From CAVRRZ01 sp963723745 (lineage in GTDB: Bacteria > Actinomycetota > Actinomycetes > Mycobacteriales > Geodermatophilaceae), in contig CAVRRZ010000005.1 in NCBI GenBank assembly GCA_963723745.1, positions 1,302,001-1,366,000 on the forward strand: a stretch of 64,000 nt of DNA, given 5' to 3'. Of this stretch, positions 26,285 to 35,309 are shown piece by piece. Position 1 is the stretch's first letter, and the number at the start of each line of letters is the position of its first letter. The notes under the pieces were generated by a model. The model saw only the letters and a list, made by a program, of their open reading frames with translations, was not told where the DNA came from and searched no databases. The translations under genes and the position numbers were made by a program.

Positions 26285-27078
26285 CCCATCGGCTGCCAGC
26301 CGCGACGGAACAAACCTCGCCGTCGCGGCTCGACGAACAGATCGTCGTCCATCGGCTCGCCGACCGCCTCGATCCGCAGGTCGTGGCCCGGCGCCCGCCC
26401 GTCGGTAGCCGAGGTGAGCACGCAGACCCCCGTCTGCACGTCCAGCCGCACGAGGTAGGCCTCGGGGTAGGCGGCCAGCATCGCGTCAGGGCGGTCGGCG
26501 AACTCGGCCTCGTCCACCTCGCGGGAGCGCAGCAGCGGGCAGCACCCGCAGCGCGGCTCGTACGTCGCCGTCGGCGTGACGACGGCCTGCCAGGCCGGCC
26601 GTCCGCCGTGCTCGACGACCTCGACCTCGGTGATGTCGGGACCGAGGCCGGCTCGCTCCCCCGACTCGTCGAACCGGCCCTCGGCGAGCTCCACCGGGTC
26701 GAGCATCGCCACCCAGCGGTAGTCCTGGTACATCGGGGCGTCGTAGGACACCTCCTCCGACGGCGGGCGCGCGGCGACCAGCCCGTCCGGGCGCAGCTCG
26801 GGGAGCGGGCCCTCGCTCGCCCACGGCAGGTGCACCGTCCGGCCCCCGTCGGAGGTCAGGACGCCGACCTGCGCGCCGCGCTCGCGGACGACCTGCAGCA
26901 GCTCGCCCTCGAGCGTCTCGACGCGGACGACGTCCGGACGGCGCAGCCAGGCCCGCAGCGCGTCGGTGCGGTACGGGTCGCCCGGCCAGCGGACGGTGAA
27001 CCGCAGCGTCGACCAGCGCCACGGCGAGGAGCGGGCCAGGGCGCGGAAGTCGTCGGCGGTCGGCACGGGAGCAAGCAT
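26281..27078 (-). CDS. Conserved actinobacterial hypothetical protein
   Basis: A 265-residue soluble protein starting MLAPVPTADDFRALARSSPW, with ATG at 27078 or GTG at 27066. It opens with a probable beta-rich region (TLRFTVRWPGDPYRTDALRAW) and contains a Cys cluster RCGCCPLLRSREVD near residue 195. It ends FVEPRRRGLFRRGWQPMG. No enzyme motif is recognised. It overlaps the 3' end of rsgA by four bases, tail to tail, and is followed upstream by the ArsR-type regulator in the same direction. Confidence 0.75.
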   Translation of the reverse strand: MLAPVPTADDFRALARSSPWRWSTLRFTVRWPGDPYRTDALRAWLRRPDVVRVETLEGELLQVVRERGAQVGVLTSDGGRTVHLPWASEGPLPELRPDGLVAARPPSEEVSYDAPMYQDYRWVAMLDPVELAEGRFDESGERAGLGPDITEVEVVEHGGRPAWQAVVTPTATYEPRCGCCPLLRSREVDEAEFADRPDAMLAAYPEAYLVRLDVQTGVCVLTSATDGRAPGHDLRIEAVGEPMDDDLFVEPRRRGLFRRGWQPMG

Positions 27079-27148
27079 GCCGCCGCGACCATGGCGTGGC
27101 GACCACGTTTCCGGCCCGCGCGGTGGTCCGCGCGCCATGATCGGCGGG

Positions 27149-27688
27149 TCAGACGTCGACGCGGCCGCCGGTGCGCCAGTAGACGCCGGCCTCACGGGAC
27201 AGCAGTCCCTCGTCGACGAGGTAGCGGCGCAGCGCCGCGACGTCGGGGTGCCAGACGGCGAGCAGCGCATTGACCTCGCGCTCGGGGTAGCGGACGCCGG
27301 GCTCGAACACGCGCACCAGGTGCGCGAGCACCACGAGGCGCTTGGAGTGCTGCGCGGGGATCGACGCCAGCCGCCCGTCGCGGACGAACGCAGACAGGAC
27401 GGCGTCCTCGGCCGGGTCGTCGGACAGCTGCACGGGCGGTGGTGCGGCCTCTGCTGCGGCACGGGCGGCCGCGCCGAAGCGCTCGGCACGCAGCGACAGC
27501 GAGCGTGCCCGTCGCGCGTGCACCAGGCCCGCGCGGGCCAGTCGGCGAGCGGCGAGCGCGACGTCCTTGAGCGGCAGGTCGGCGGACCGCGCGACGTCCT
27601 CGATGGTGCCGGCGCCGAGAGCGAGGGCGGCCACCACCTTGAGCCGGGTGGGGTCGGCCAGCAGGCCGACGATCGTCGCGGCGTCCAC
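27149..27688 (-). CDS. ArsR-type winged-helix regulator with DUF2087
   Basis: A 179-residue protein. The N-terminal part is a winged helix (VGLLADPTRLKVVAALALG, DLPLKDVALAARRLARAGLV). The C-terminal part is DUF2087: GRLASIPAQHSKRLVVLAHL, FEPGVRYPEREVNALLAVWH, DVAALRRYLVDEGLLSRE. DUF2087 proteins are small transcription-regulator accessories of unknown ligand. No metal-binding cysteines are present, so it is not a metal sensor of the classic ArsR kind. GTG at 27688 follows GGGGAG. It is divergent from hisN, 79 bases away. Confidence 0.85.
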   Translation of the reverse strand: MDAATIVGLLADPTRLKVVAALALGAGTIEDVARSADLPLKDVALAARRLARAGLVHARRARSLSLRAERFGAAARAAAEAAPPPVQLSDDPAEDAVLSAFVRDGRLASIPAQHSKRLVVLAHLVRVFEPGVRYPEREVNALLAVWHPDVAALRRYLVDEGLLSREAGVYWRTGGRVDV

Positions 27689-27767
27689 TCCCCGACGGTA
27701 ACGGCGCCGCATCGCCGAGCCCCGGCAACCGGCCGCACCGGCGCCCGGCCAGCTAGGTTGGGTGCCC

Positions 27768-28574
27768 ATGACGTCAGGGCGGGGCTACTACGGGGACATG
27801 CACCTGGCGCACGTGCTGGCCGACCAGGCCGACTCGATCAGCCTGGACCGGTTCCGCGCCCAGGATCTGCAGGTCGACACCAAGCCCGACCTGACCCCGG
27901 TCACCGACGCCGACCGCGCGGTCGAGGAGCAGCTGCGGATCACGCTGAGCCGGGCCCGCACCCGGGACGCCGTGCTGGGCGAGGAGTTCGGCGCCACCGG
28001 GCACGGCCCGCGCCGCTGGGTGCTCGACCCGATCGACGGGACGAAGAACTTCGTCCGCGGCGTGCCGGTGTGGGCCACGCTGATCGCGCTGTTCGACGGC
28101 GACGAGCCGGTGGTCGGGCATGGTGTCGGCGCCCGCGCTCAACCGGCGCTGGTGGGCGGCCAAGGACGTCGGCGCGTGGACCGGACGGCGCCTGGAGTCG
28201 GCCACCCGCTGCCGCGTCTCCGACGTCACCGAGCTGGCCGACGCGAGCCTGTCCTACTCCAGCCTCAGTCCGGCTGGGAGGAGCGCGGCCTGCTCGACGG
28301 CTTCCTCGACCTGACCCGCTCGGTCTGGCGCACCCGCGCCTACGGCGACTTCTGGAGCTACGTGCTGCTGGCCGAGGGGGCGGTCGACATCGCCTGCGAG
28401 CCCGAGGTCTCGCTGTGGGACCTGGCCGCGCTCGACGTCATCGTCCGCGAGGCCGGCGGACGGTTCACCGACCTCTCCGGCACCGCGGGCCCTGCGGGTG
28501 GCAGCGCGCTGGCCACCAACGGCGCCCTGCACGACGCCGCGCTCGGCTTCGTCACGGCACCCGACCAGAGCTGA
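27768..28574 (+). CDS. hisN: Histidinol-phosphatase HisN (inositol-monophosphatase fold), frameshifted
   Basis: An IMPase-superfamily phosphatase of about 267 residues. Metal motifs are GEEFGATG (Glu), WVLDPIDGTKNFVRGVPVW (Asp-x2-Asp-Gly) and the C-terminal EPEVSLWDLAALDVIVREAG (Trp-Asp). The pattern FRAQDLQVDTKPDLTPVTDA is typical of the actinobacterial histidinol-phosphatase. ATG at 27768. The frame breaks near 28122 and 28275, with homology on both sides. It is separate from other his genes here, as in mycobacteria. Other IMPase substrates cannot be fully excluded. Confidence 0.87.
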   Translation: MTSGRGYYGDMHLAHVLADQADSISLDRFRAQDLQVDTKPDLTPVTDADRAVEEQLRITLSRARTRDAVLGEEFGATGHGPRRWVLDPIDGTKNFVRGVPVWATLIALFDGDEPVVGHGVGARAQPALVGGQGRRRVDRTAPGVGHPLPRLRRHRAGRREPVLLQPQSGWEERGLLDGFLDLTRSVWRTRAYGDFWSYVLLAEGAVDIACEPEVSLWDLAALDVIVREAGGRFTDLSGTAGPAGGSALATNGALHDAALGFVTAPDQS

Positions 28575-28576
28575 GC

Positions 28577-28609
28577 GCCCGCGGCGGCGGTCGCACCGCC
28601 GCCGCGGGC
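28577..28609. terminator. Bidirectional terminator after hisN
   Basis: GCCCGCGGCGGCGG (28577-28590) pairs perfectly with CCGCCGCCGCGGGC (28596-28609), loop TCGCA. It starts three bases after the hisN stop and sits between convergent genes. Confidence 0.8.
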
Positions 28610-28614
28610 CTCGG

Positions 28615-28980
28615 TCACGGGCGCGGGGCGCCGCCGGTCTCGCCGCGACCGCCCTGGATCCTGCGGCGCACGTCGTCGATCTTCGCCCGGGTCTTCGGGT
28701 CGTTGGCCAACTGCTGAGCCTTGGCCGTCGCCTTGCCGATCGCCTCCCTGGTCCTCGGGTCGTTCGCGATCTGCTGAGCCTTGGCCGTCGCCTTGCCGAT
28801 CGCCTCCCTGGTCCTCGGGTCGTTCGCGATCTGCTGAGCCTTGGCCGTCGCCTTGCCGATCGCCTCCCTGGTCCTCGGGTCGTTCGCGATCTGCTGAGCC
28901 CTGGTGGTGGCCTTGCCGATCGCCTCCTTGGCCTGGGGGCTCGTCGCGAACTGCGCGACCTTGTCGAACAGCGATGCCAT
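28615..28980 (-). CDS. Repeat protein built from 20-residue helical units
   Basis: A 121-residue protein, MASLFDKVAQFATSPQAKEA followed by four copies of a unit like IGKATAKAQQIANDPRTREA. The repeats are amphipathic and Ala/Lys/Arg rich, so long helices or a coiled coil are likely. The tail is RIQGGRGETGGAPRP. At DNA level the repeats have an exact 60-bp period (28681-28920). I do not recognise a function; a charged helical repeat protein could bind nucleic acid or membranes. It is the gene just downstream of the xylulokinase operon on the same strand. Confidence 0.8.
   Translation of the reverse strand: MASLFDKVAQFATSPQAKEAIGKATTRAQQIANDPRTREAIGKATAKAQQIANDPRTREAIGKATAKAQQIANDPRTREAIGKATAKAQQLANDPKTRAKIDDVRRRIQGGRGETGGAPRP
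28681..28980. repeat. 60-bp in-frame tandem repeat
   Basis: The blocks 28741-28800 and 28801-28860 are identical. Block 28861-28920 differs from them at a few bases near 28901-28909, and 28681-28740 is a more diverged copy. The period of 60 keeps the frame, so copy number can change without breaking the protein. Confidence 0.95.
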
Positions 28981-29017
28981 GGGGCGCTCCTCTTCTCGGG
29001 TGGGGCTCGCGGCCCCG

Positions 29018-30346
29018 CTACGCCTGCAACGTCTCCGGGGGCAGGAGTCGTTCCTGAACCGGCAGGCCCAGGCCCCGAGCGGCGAGCAGCGCCGCTCCGG
29101 TCGCCGACGCGCTGCGCATCGGGAGGTAGGTGACCGGCCGGCCGAGGACGTCGGACAGCAGACTCCGGACGACGGCGGCGCGCCCTCCCCCGCCGGTCAG
29201 CACGACCGCCCCTTCCCCGGGATCACCGAGCAGGCGGGCCGCCGATCCCACCGCCTCCACGACGCCCTCGACGGCCGCGCGGGCCAGGTCGGCGCGGGTG
29301 GTGCCGGCCGAGAGGCCGGTCCAGCCGCCGCGGTCACCGGGGCCGGCCACACCGCCGCGCTCGCCGGTCAGCCACGGAGCGAACCGCGCCCCGCCGGCAC
29401 CGGGCGACGACGAGGCCGCCAGGTCGAAGAAGTCACGCTCGCTGACGCCGAGGGCTCCGCAGGCCCACGACCAGGCCGAGCCGCCGTTGCGCAGCGCCGC
29501 CATCGCGTACCAGCCACCGTCGACGTCGGCGTACAGATGGGCGCCCGGGTCGTCGGCCGGCGTGGGTGACACGCCCGGGCGCAGCACCTGGGCGCCGCTG
29601 CCGAGGTTCACCTGCAGCGCCGGGGTGCCGGCGCCGAGCATCGCCAGCGGGGTGTCCGCGCCACCGACGACGACGGGCACCTCCCCGGCCCGGAGCACGG
29701 CGACGCCGACGACGTCGTCCGACGGCCGGACGAGGGGCAGCAGGGCGGCGGGCACCCCCGCGGCGGCGACCGCGGACGCCGACCAGGTGTCGCCGGGGAG
29801 ATCCCACAGCAGGGTGGCCGAAGCGTCGCTGCGGTCGGTGACCGGTGCGCTGCCCGGCACCAGCGCGACGCGCAGCGCGTCCTTGGGCAGCAGCACCGCG
29901 GCCGCCCCCTCCACCGCCTCAGGGGCGTGCGTGGCCAGCCATGCCAGGAGTGGCCCGGTCATGCCGGCGACCAGTGGATTGGCCAGCGCGGCCCGGTCGG
30001 CAGCGGGCAGATCCCGCCAGCGGACGAGCTCGGCGGTCGCCCGGCCGTCCGGCCAGAGCAGCGCCGGGGCCAGCGGCCGCCCTGCGGCGTCCACGAGCAC
30101 CGCGCCGTGCATCTGCCCGGCCAGGCCGAGCGCCAGCACCCGCCGTCCGGCGAGGTCCAGCGCGTCCAGCGCGTCGTCGAACGCCCGCCGCCAGGTGCCG
30201 ACGTCCGTCTGCGCCCAGCCGGGCTCCGGTGCGTCGTACCCGTAGGCCGCCTCCGTCGAGGCGACCACGTGCCCGTCGAGCGAGAGGGCGACCAGCTTCA
30301 GGCCGCTGGTGCCGACGTCGGCACCGAGCACGACCTCGGCGGACAC
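29018..30346 (-). CDS. xylB: Xylulokinase (FGGY family)
   Basis: A 442-residue sugar kinase phosphorylating D-xylulose. VVLGADVGTSGLKLVALSLD is the N-terminal phosphate motif. LGLAGQMHGAVLVD is the xylulokinase-specific GQMHG box. LWPDGRA and LPKDALRVAL follow. The ATP site is VLTGGGGRAAVVRSLLSDV, and ASATGAALLAARGLGL closes the fold. The start is GTG at 30346, one base after the XdhC-like stop. It is the last gene of the operon aldo/keto reductase-XdhC-xylB. No xylose isomerase is visible in the window. Confidence 0.9.
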   Translation of the reverse strand: MSAEVVLGADVGTSGLKLVALSLDGHVVASTEAAYGYDAPEPGWAQTDVGTWRRAFDDALDALDLAGRRVLALGLAGQMHGAVLVDAAGRPLAPALLWPDGRATAELVRWRDLPAADRAALANPLVAGMTGPLLAWLATHAPEAVEGAAAVLLPKDALRVALVPGSAPVTDRSDASATLLWDLPGDTWSASAVAAAGVPAALLPLVRPSDDVVGVAVLRAGEVPVVVGGADTPLAMLGAGTPALQVNLGSGAQVLRPGVSPTPADDPGAHLYADVDGGWYAMAALRNGGSAWSWACGALGVSERDFFDLAASSSPGAGGARFAPWLTGERGGVAGPGDRGGWTGLSAGTTRADLARAAVEGVVEAVGSAARLLGDPGEGAVVLTGGGGRAAVVRSLLSDVLGRPVTYLPMRSASATGAALLAARGLGLPVQERLLPPETLQA

Positions 30347-30347
30347 C

Positions 30348-30875
30348 TCAGCCGCCGTGCGCGAACCCGCCGGCGCGGCCGTTGCGGTCGGCGAGCAGCC
30401 CGGCCAGCGTGGAGATCGCGATCTCCGGCGGGGACTTCGAGCCGATGTCCAGGCCGATCGGCCGGTGCACCCGGGCGATCTCGTCGTCCGGCACGCCCAG
30501 GTCCCGCAGAGCCGCGACGTGCGGGCCCTCGTGCCGCGGGTTGCCCATCACCCCGATCCATCGGGTGGGCACCGCGAGCGCGTCGCGCAGCAGCTCGCCC
30601 AACTCGGGCCGGTGGTGGTCGGTGACCACGACGTCGGCGATGCCGGCGGCCAGTTCCGCTCCCAGCTCGCCGAAGTCGCGGACGGCGAGATCGGGCGAGA
30701 TGTCGGCTTCTCGACCCGGGTCCGGCTCGACCAGCGCCGTCCGGTAGCCGAGGTCGGCGGCGTAGCGCACCAGCACGGCCGACACCGGCGAGGCGAAGAC
30801 GGCGACCAGCAGCCGGTCGGCCGGCCGGGGCGCCTCGTCGCCGTGCGCGACGCCGCAGCTCGGGTCGGCGCTCAC
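30348..30875 (-). CDS. XdhC-like protein (XdhC C-terminal Rossmann domain only)
   Basis: A 175-residue protein with only the C-terminal part of XdhC/CoxI: LLVAVFASPVSAVLVRYAAD, DISPDLAVRDFGELGAEL, VVVTDHHRPELGELLRDAL, IGVMGNPRHEGPHVAALRDL and HRPIGLDIGSKSPPEIAIST. XdhC helps insert sulfurated molybdenum cofactor into xanthine dehydrogenase-type enzymes, but no such enzyme is nearby. The N-terminal XdhC domain with its cysteine is absent. It overlaps the stop of the aldo/keto reductase gene and is tightly followed by xylB. Confidence 0.87.
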   Translation of the reverse strand: MSADPSCGVAHGDEAPRPADRLLVAVFASPVSAVLVRYAADLGYRTALVEPDPGREADISPDLAVRDFGELGAELAAGIADVVVTDHHRPELGELLRDALAVPTRWIGVMGNPRHEGPHVAALRDLGVPDDEIARVHRPIGLDIGSKSPPEIAISTLAGLLADRNGRAGGFAHGG

Positions 30876-31876
30876 GCGACCTTCTCCGGGCTGTCGCCGT
30901 AGCCGTCCCGCGGGTTGCGGGAGCGGTCGCCGACAGCGACGCCGACCGGGGCGAGCGCGTCGAGCCGGGCGAGGTCGTCAGGGGTGAGCTCGATGTCCGC
31001 CGCCGCGAGGTTCTGTTCCAGGTACGTGCGCCGCTTGGTGCCCGGGATGGGGACGACGTCCGGTCCCTGGGCGAGCACCCAGGCCAGCGCCAGCTGGGCG
31101 ACGGTGGCGCCCTTCGCGTCGGCGATCTCGCGCACGCCCTCGACGACCCGCAGGTTGGCCTCCAGTGCGCCGGGCTGGAAGCGCGGCGCCTTCCGGCGCC
31201 AGTCGGACTCGGACAGGTCGTCCTGACTCGTGATCGCGCCGGTCAGGAACCCGCGGCCGAGCGGGCTGTAGGGCACGATGCCGATGCCCAGCTCCCGGGC
31301 GACTCCCACGACCTCAGCCTCCAGGTCGCGGGTCCACAGCGACCACTCGCTCTGCAGCGCCGTGATCGGGTGGACGGCGGCCGCCCGCCGGATCGACTCG
31401 GCGCTGGCCTCGCTCAGACCGAGGTGGCGCACCTTGCCCTGCGCCACCAGCTCGGCCATCGCGCCCACGGTCTCCTCGATCGGCACCTCGGGGTCGACGC
31501 GGTGCTGGTAGTAGAGGTCGATGGTGTCCACGCCCAAGCGGCGCAGGCTCGCCTCGGCGCAGTCGCGGACGTAGTCGGGGCGACCGCAGATCGCGTTCGC
31601 CCCTCCCTCGGGACGGCGGCGCATGCCGAACTTGGTGGCCAGCACGACCTCGTCGCGACGATCGCGAAGGGCCTCGCCGACCAGCTCCTCGTTGTGCCCG
31701 TTGCCGTAGAGGTCGGCGGTGTCGATCAGCGTGACGCCGAGGTCGAGCGCCCGGTGGATGGTGGCGACCGACTCGTCGCGGTCGGGTTCGCCGTACATGG
31801 CGCTCATGCCCATGCAGCCCAGGCCGAGGGTCGAGACGGTCAGGCCCTGCCCGAGCGTGCGGGTTCCGAGAGTCAT
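30872..31876 (-). CDS. Aldo/keto reductase
   Basis: A 334-residue TIM-barrel NADPH oxidoreductase of the AKR13/YajO-like group. The catalytic tetrad is visible: DTADLYGNGHNEELVGEAL (Asp, Tyr), LATKFGMRR (Lys) and DLYYQHRVDP (His). The NADPH-binding end is IPGTKRRTYLEQNLAAADIE. The start is ATG at 31876. Its stop overlaps the GTG of the XdhC-like gene. The remnant of a second aldo/keto reductase lies directly upstream. Confidence 0.94.
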   Translation of the reverse strand: MTLGTRTLGQGLTVSTLGLGCMGMSAMYGEPDRDESVATIHRALDLGVTLIDTADLYGNGHNEELVGEALRDRRDEVVLATKFGMRRRPEGGANAICGRPDYVRDCAEASLRRLGVDTIDLYYQHRVDPEVPIEETVGAMAELVAQGKVRHLGLSEASAESIRRAAAVHPITALQSEWSLWTRDLEAEVVGVARELGIGIVPYSPLGRGFLTGAITSQDDLSESDWRRKAPRFQPGALEANLRVVEGVREIADAKGATVAQLALAWVLAQGPDVVPIPGTKRRTYLEQNLAAADIELTPDDLARLDALAPVGVAVGDRSRNPRDGYGDSPEKVA

Positions 31877-31898
31877 GGACGCATCCTCGCTGGCCGGG

Positions 31899-31992
31899 TC
31901 AGGTCCGCGCCAGACCGTCGATGCGGGCGACCTCGTCGGCGGTCAGCGAGAAGCCGCTGACGGCGAGGTTGGCGGCGATCCGCTCCGGCGCG
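31899..31992 (-). pseudogene. 3' remnant of a second aldo/keto reductase
   Basis: On the minus strand about 28 codons read ERIAANLAVSGFSLTADEVA followed by RIDGLART and a TGA at 31899-31901. This is the C-terminal end of an aldo/keto reductase. Nothing of the rest remains upstream; the homology stops at the 30-bp direct repeats. It is probably the leftover of a deletion. Confidence 0.75.
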
Positions 31993-32046
31993 GCCATTCG
32001 TGGACAAACGGCCGCCCCGGCGCGGCCATTCGTGGACAAACGGCCG
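31985..32046. repeat. 30-bp direct repeats
   Basis: CCGGCGCGGCCATTCGTGGA followed by CAAACGGCCG occurs at 31985-32014 and again, identical, at 32017-32046. The core ATTCGTGGACAAA is clearly less GC-rich than its surroundings. It marks the break point of the aldo/keto reductase remnant. Confidence 0.92.
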
Positions 32047-32069
32047 GTTCTTCGGCGCGGGAAGTCTTC

Positions 32070-33225
32070 TCAGGGGAGGGCCCGGTCGAGGTCGGCGAGC
32101 AGGTCGTCGACGTCCTCGATGCCGACCGAGAGCCGCACCAGGTCGCCGGGCACCTCGAGCGGCGAGCCGGCGGCGCTGGCGTGCGTCATGCGGCCGGGGT
32201 GCTCGATCAGCGACTCGACGCCGCCCAGCGACTCGGCCAGCGTGAACAGCTGCGCCCGGTCGCAGACCTTCAGCGCCGCGTCCTCGCCGTCGCGGAGGCG
32301 GAAGGACACCATCCCGCCGAAGCCGGCCATCTGCTGCGCGGCGATCTCGTGCCCCGGGTGCGACGGCAGGCCCGGGTACAGCACCGACGACGACCGCCGG
32401 GTGCCCGAGCAGGAACTCGGCGACTCGCGCGGCGTTGGCGCAGTGCCGGTCCATCCGGACGCCGAGGGTCTTGAGGCTGCGCAGCACCAGCCACGAGTCG
32501 AACGGCGAGGCCACCGCGCCCATCGCGTTGTGGTTGTAGGCCAGCCGCTCGCCGAGCGCGGCGTCGCGGGTCACCAGCGCACCGCCGACGACGTCGGAGT
32601 GGCCGCCCAGGTACTTCGTCGTCGAGTGGACGACGACGTCGGCGCCGAGCGTCAGCGGCCGCTGCAGGTAGGGCGAGGCGAAGGTGTTGTCGACGACGAG
32701 CAGCGCACCCTGCCTCGTGCGCGACCGCCGCGGTCGCCTCGATGTCGGTGATGTTGAGCAGCGGGTTGCTCGGCGTCTCGCACCAGACGACCCGCGTCGT
32801 CGGCCGGATCGCCGCGCGCACCGCGTCCGGGTCGTCGAGGTCGGACGGGCGTGTACTCCAGCCCCCACTCCGACAGCACCCGCGAGATCAGCCGGAACGT
32901 GCCGCCGTAGGCGTCGCCGCCGAGGACGACGTGGTCGCCGGGCCGGCAGACCGTGCGCAGCAGCGTGTCCTCCGCGGCCAGGCCCGACGCGAAGGCCAGC
33001 GCGGTCGTGCCCTCCTCCAGCGCGGCCAGCGCCTCGTGCAGCGCCGTCCGGGTCGGGTTGCCGCTGCGGCTGTACTCGTAGCCGCCGCGCAGCCCGCCGA
33101 CGCCGTCCTGCTTGTAGGTCGTGGTCAGGTGCATCGGCAGGATCACCGCGCCGGTGGCCGGGTCCGGCTCCTGCCCGGCGTGGATCGCCCGCGTGTTGAA
33201 GCCCCTGGCCGGTCACTTCGGCCAC
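32070..33225 (-). CDS. metB: Cystathionine gamma-synthase, frameshifted
   Basis: A PLP-dependent enzyme of about 384 residues joining an activated homoserine to cysteine. Signatures are GGYEYSRSGNPTRTALHEAL, ALAFASGLAAEDTLLRTV, VDNTFASPYLQRPL, VVHSTTKYLGGHSDVVGGAL with the PLP lysine, and FTLAESLGGVESLIEHPGRM. The start GTG at 33225 overlaps the end of cbs. The frame breaks near 33205, 32852, 32712 and 32385. The order cbs-metB matches mycobacteria and makes this a transsulfuration pair. Cystathionine gamma-lyase activity is an alternative reading. Confidence 0.9.
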
Positions 33226-34609
33226 CCCGGCCAGGTGCCCGAGCACGTCCTGCCGCGTGACGACGCCGGCCGGCTTGCCGTCGACGTGCACGACCAGCGC
33301 GTCGGCCGCCCCGAGCGCGGTCGACCGCGGCCGCCACCGGCTCGCCCGAGCCGATGATCGGCAGCGGCGGCGACATGTGCTTCTCCACCCGGTCGGACGA
33401 GGCTCGCGCGTGCCGGCGAACAGCGCGTCGAGCAGCGCCTTCTCGTCGACCGAGCCCCGACCACCTCGCCGGCGGTCACCGGCGGCTCGGCCCGCACGAC
33501 CGGCATCTGGCTAGACGCCGTACTCGCGCAGGATGTCGATCGCCTCGCGCACGGTCTCGTTCGGGTGGGTGTGCACCAGCGACGGCGTCTCGCCGCTCTT
33601 GGCCTGCAGCACCTCGCCGACGGTCTCGCCGGCGGCGGCGTCGAGGAAGCCGTAGTCGGCCATCCACTCGTCGTTGAAGATCTTGGTCAGGTAGCCGCGG
33701 CCGCCGTCGGGCAGCAGGACGACGACGACGTCGTCCTTGGTCGAGCCCGGCGGCGACCCGCAGCGCGGCGACCACCGCCATGCCGCACGAGCCGCCGACC
33801 AGCAGCCCCTCCTCGCGGGCCAGGCGGCGGGTCATCGCGAACGAGTCGCCGTCGGAGACGGCGATGATCTCGTCGGCGATCGCCCGGTCGTAGGTCGTCG
33901 GGCCAGAAGTCCTCGCCGACGCCCTCGACCAGGTAGGGGCGGCCGGTGCCACCGGAGTAGACCGAGCCCTCGGGGTCGGCGCCGATCGACCCGCACCCGA
34001 CCGCCGGAGGCCTCCTTGAGGTAGCGGCCGATGCCGCTGATCGTGCCGCCGGTGCCCACTGCCGGTGACGAAGTGCGTGACCCGGCCGTCGGTCTGCGCC
34101 CAGATCTCCGGCCCGGTCGTCTCGTAGTGCGACTGCGGGTTCGTCGGGTTGGAGTACTGGTCGGGCTTCCAGCCGTTCGGGGTCTCGCGGGCCAGCCGGT
34201 CGGACACCGAGTAGTAGGAGCGCGGGTCGGCCGGGTCGACGGCGGTCGGGCAGACGACGACCTCGGCGCCGTAGGCGCGCAGGGCGTTGATCTTGTCCGC
34301 GGCCGACCTTGTCGGGGCAGACGAAGATGCACGAGTAGCCGCGCTGCTGGGCGACGAGAGCCAGGCCGATGCCGGTGTTGCCGCTGGTCGGCTCGACGAT
34401 CGTGCCGCCCGGCTTCAGCGCGCCGCTCGCCTCGGCGGCGTCGACCATCCGGACGGCGATGCGGTCCTTCACCGAACCGCCCGGGTTGAGGTACTCGACC
34501 TTGGCCAGCACCAGGGGCGCGTCGGGGCCCAGATCGCGGGTGACCGAGCCGCAGCCGGACCAGCGGGGTGTTGCCGATCAGGTCGAGCGACGGACTCGGC
34601 GTACTGCAC
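33213..34609 (-). CDS. cbs: Cystathionine beta-synthase with C-terminal CBS pair, frameshifted
   Basis: A PLP enzyme of about 464 residues. The catalytic domain shows VEYLNPGGSVKDRIAVRM with the PLP lysine, IVEPTSGNTGIGLALVAQQ, YSNPTNPQSHYETTGPEIW and LVGGSCGMAVVAALRV. The C-terminal regulatory CBS domains include THPNETVREAIDILREYGVS and VVHVDGKPAGVVTRQDVLGH. GTG at 34609 follows GGAGGAGGAGC. The frame breaks near 34590, 34305, 34065, 34002, 33905, 33757 and 33300-33465. It condenses serine (or O-acetylserine) with homocysteine or sulfide and is translationally coupled to metB. Confidence 0.92.
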
Positions 34610-34772
34610 AGCGCTCCTCCTCCGGCGACGCACGGCCCGGGCTCCGTTGCCCGACGACATCCACCCGTCGACCCCGGTCATCACACCAGACACACCGGGC
34701 GGGAAGCGTTGCGCACCGACCGGGGTTGTCAGCACTCGCCGATTGACCCGCCGACCGAGGAGGATGCCGGGC

Positions 34773-35282
34773 ATGAGCACAGTCGAGGGCACCACCGATC
34801 CCGCCGCGATCGAGGCCGAGCGGGAGCGGATCCGCCGCGAGCACCTGCGCCCGTCCGGGCAGCGACCGCCGTCCACGGCCCGCGGTCTGCACCACACCGC
34901 GCTGATCAGCAGCGACGTCGAGGCGACCGTCCGCTTCTACCAGGACGTCCTGGGCTTTCCGCTGACCGAGCTGATCGAGAACCGCGACTACCCCGGCTCC
35001 TCGCACTTCTTCTTCGACATCGGGCACGGCAACCTGCTGGCCTTCTTCGACTTCCCCGGCCTGGAGGTCGGCCCGTACGCGGAGGTGCTCGGCGGCCTGC
35101 ACCACGTCGCGATCAGCGTCGACCCGGACCGGTGGAAGGATCTCGTCGCCCGGCTCACCGAGGCCGGGGTGGAGCACGTGGTCCACAGCGGCGTCTCGGT
35201 GTACTTCCGGGACCCGGACGGCGCCCGCATCGAGCTGATCGCCGATCCCCTCGGTGAGATGTACGGCCACCACGTGCTCTGA
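34773..35282 (+). CDS. VOC (glyoxalase/dioxygenase fold) protein
   Basis: A 169-residue VOC protein. After a charged N-terminal helix comes GLHHTALISSDVEATVRFYQ, DVLGFPLTELIENRDYPGSS, HHVAISVDPDRWKDLV and FRDPDGARIELIADPLGEMY. The two His and the closing Glu are the expected metal ligands. ATG at 34773 follows GAGGAGG. The reaction is unknown. The gene is divergent from cbs, about 160 bases away. Confidence 0.88.
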   Translation: MSTVEGTTDPAAIEAERERIRREHLRPSGQRPPSTARGLHHTALISSDVEATVRFYQDVLGFPLTELIENRDYPGSSHFFFDIGHGNLLAFFDFPGLEVGPYAEVLGGLHHVAISVDPDRWKDLVARLTEAGVEHVVHSGVSVYFRDPDGARIELIADPLGEMYGHHVL

Positions 35283-35309
35283 CGTGGACCGACCCCGCCT
35301 CGCGCCCGC

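Noticed and set aside
28681..28980. Regular repeats resembling a CRISPR array
   Set aside because: The 60-bp units are adjacent with no unique spacers and lie in frame inside a coding sequence; no cas genes are present.
31985..32046. Insertion sequence ends
   Set aside because: The repeats are direct and only two bases apart with no transposase between or near them.
34610..34772. Riboswitch or T-box upstream of cbs or the VOC gene
   Set aside because: I found no conserved SAM, cobalamin or T-box elements in this 160-base divergent gap.
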